Assembly (NCBI RefSeq): GCF_000350225.1 | Contig: NW_005179079.1 | Coordinates: forward strand, 6,689 to 70,688 | Source of the DNA: Chondrus crispus | Lineage: Eukaryota > Rhodophyta > Florideophyceae > Gigartinales > Gigartinaceae | Reading direction: 5' to 3' | DNA: 64,000 bases | In this document: one piece after another, positions 63,008 through 64,000 of the stretch | How positions within the stretch are numbered: position 1 is the stretch's first letter | Layout: each line of letters opens with the position of its first letter | Made by a program: the position numbers and the translations under genes | The notes under the pieces: model-generated | What the model was told of the DNA's origin: nothing | Database searches by the model: none | The model's input: the letters and a program-made list of their open reading frames with translations, nothing else

Positions 63008-64000
63008 CTAGTTTTTTGGGGGAGGAGAAGCTTCCCCGGGGGGCGGTACGGTCTTCGTCCCGGTACCCGCACGCAGCGGCGGGCCGGCGACGGCTTCAGG
63101 GTTCATGACCCGGTTCGCCTCGTAACTGAGGAGGGCGACGGCTCGGAGATACGCCTCCGGAGGCACTCGGCTCTTTTGGGCCGCGGTCAACTTCTCGTAC
63201 TGATAGGGTACGAGGGATACATCCTTCACCTTCATATTGCAGTCGGGGGAGATGTGGTCCCCGACCCGATAACAGGTGAAGCAGATGATCTGCGGGGACG
63301 GAGGCCCTCGCAGATCCTTCTGGTAATTACGGGACGTTTTCCCCGGTGGAAGTCCGCGAAAGCCCTCGGCGGGCTCTCGAGCGGGTTGGTACGGCTTGCG
63401 CCGGTCGCCGTAAAACAGCGAGTCTCCGTCGTTGAAGGAGGATTCTTCCGTCGGGAGGGAAGGAGCCTCCCTGGCGAGGTCACCTTCGGTAGCGAAGTAG
63501 TTCTCAGCTCCCCGGGCCGTTTGAAAACTGGGAGGGGGGCCGGTCGACGTAGACGGGGCGCCATCCAGGGCAGCGAGGACCTGTTTAACCGGGCGGGGCT
63601 TCTCGAACTCCACGCGGCGCCCAGATCCGTGCTGGGCCCGGAAGGCGTCTCCGTGCGAACGCGCGTGGGCGACGGTATCCTCGAACGAGGATCGCGGTCG
63701 ATCCTCGCGAGCTTGTAACACCAGCGGCTTGATCGCGGGGGTGAGCCCCTCGATGAAGAGGGTCGTCCTCTCGTAAGCCGAGTGCACGTCCCCGCACCTC
63801 CCCAGGGCGGTGGACATTCGAGTAGCGTACTCGGTTTCCAATTCGCCCGGCTTCTGGCGTAGCTCCCTCAATGCCGTGAGAGCTCGCTGGATCTCGAGGT
63901 TCGTCGCATACGTGCGTAACAGCCAATTGACGGCGGCGGCCCAGCTCGCGATCCCCTGAGATTTGCGGTGTAGTCCCCGCTGGGACTCGTACGCTTCCTT
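63008..64000 (-). CDS. Gyp-C Gag (5' end beyond window)
   Basis: The minus frame is open to the window edge, so the start is outside. The Gag core includes WLLRTYATNLEIQRALTAL and LFIEGLTPAIKPLVL. A zinc knuckle CFTCYRVGDHISPDC lies near 63240-63290. The stop at 63008 is followed 27 bases later by the protease ORF in another frame, as in gypsy elements that use frameshifting or a separate start. Confidence 0.85.
   Translation of the reverse strand, partial: KEAYESQRGLHRKSQGIASWAAAVNWLLRTYATNLEIQRALTALRELRQKPGELETEYATRMSTALGRCGDVHSAYERTTLFIEGLTPAIKPLVLQAREDRPRSSFEDTVAHARSHGDAFRAQHGSGRRVEFEKPRPVKQVLAALDGAPSTSTGPPPSFQTARGAENYFATEGDLAREAPSLPTEESSFNDGDSLFYGDRRKPYQPAREPAEGFRGLPPGKTSRNYQKDLRGPPSPQIICFTCYRVGDHISPDCNMKVKDVSLVPYQYEKLTAAQKSRVPPEAYLRAVALLSYEANRVMNPEAVAGPPLRAGTGTKTVPPPGEASPPPKN

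Larger units (their letters stand above)
47016..64000 (-). mobile_element. Gyp-C: Ty3/gypsy chromovirus, 5' end beyond the window, interrupted by Cop-C
   Basis: Minus-strand gag (from 64000 or beyond), protease, RT, RNase H, integrase (to 59313), then after Cop-C the integrase tail and chromodomain (52234-51343). About 4.3 kb of non-pol 3' sequence follows with an antisense ORF and tandem repeats. The outer left limit is uncertain. The organisation (pol, long 3' region, antisense ORF) is the same as in Gyp-A. Confidence 0.75.

Noticed and set aside
1..64000. tRNA or rRNA genes
   Set aside because: No tRNA cloverleaf or rRNA-like conserved segment was recognised by eye; a covariance search would be decisive.

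Overview
This window is eukaryotic, repeat-dense nuclear DNA. It holds one convincing cellular gene: a secreted trypsin-like serine protease at 40482-42620 with one 162-bp GT-AG intron, a Cys-rich pro-region and a tail of small Cys-rich (GCC2/GCC3-like) repeats. Almost everything else is transposable elements nested in each other. An intron-poor gene in a sea of Ty1/copia, chromodomain Ty3/gypsy and pogo/Tc1 elements suggests a compact-gene, TE-inflated alga, most like a florideophyte red alga such as Chondrus. That placement is inference; no rRNA, tRNA or organelle marker is present to confirm it.

Layout. 472-27895 is bounded by two ~2-kb arms in inverted orientation, each carrying the same hypothetical genes, including a Cys-His-Asp peptidase-like ORF. 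Into the spacer between the arms went a gypsy chromovirus (Gyp-A, minus strand, 3081-26060). Its left LTR was split by a second gypsy (Gyp-B, minus, 3546-13776), whose chromodomain codons were split by a copia element (Cop-A, plus, 3973-8811). 27920-37962 is a pogo-like DNA transposon (Pogo-A). Its transposase is split by another pogo element (Pogo-B, 29422-37279), whose right end is split by a copia element (Cop-B, 31823-37250). 37963-43300 is the gene-bearing stretch with a 332-bp assembly gap and a small TIR element. 43300-47015 holds a dead Tc1 transposase split by a solo LTR, a pogo remnant and a gypsy gag fragment. About 47-64 kb is a third chromovirus (Gyp-C, minus, 5' end beyond the window), split by a 7.07-kb copia element (Cop-C, plus, 52240-59307) with near-identical LTRs. 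Boundaries rest on matched LTRs/TIRs and target-site duplications (GTCCT, ACTG, CTGTC, GGCGT, TA).

Most interesting pattern. Three unrelated LTR elements (Gyp-A, Gyp-C, Cop-C) carry, between the end of pol and the 3' LTR, a long ORF on the strand opposite to pol that reads inward from the 3' LTR. In Cop-C this antisense ORF encodes a putative papain-like Cys/His/Asp protein. It is recognisably homologous to the ORF carried by the inverted-repeat arms at 1.9-2.7 kb and 26-26.8 kb, with conserved spacing (Cys to His 92 and 87 residues, His to Asp 13 in both). A captured, repeatedly mobilised peptidase-like family plus antisense 3' ORFs is the best candidate here for an undescribed system. Two of the elements also have tandem hairpins around the antisense ORF, one with a compensatory base-pair change.

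Most element genes are broken by frameshifts or stops; the least decayed are Cop-A, Cop-C and the integrase/RT part of Gyp-C.
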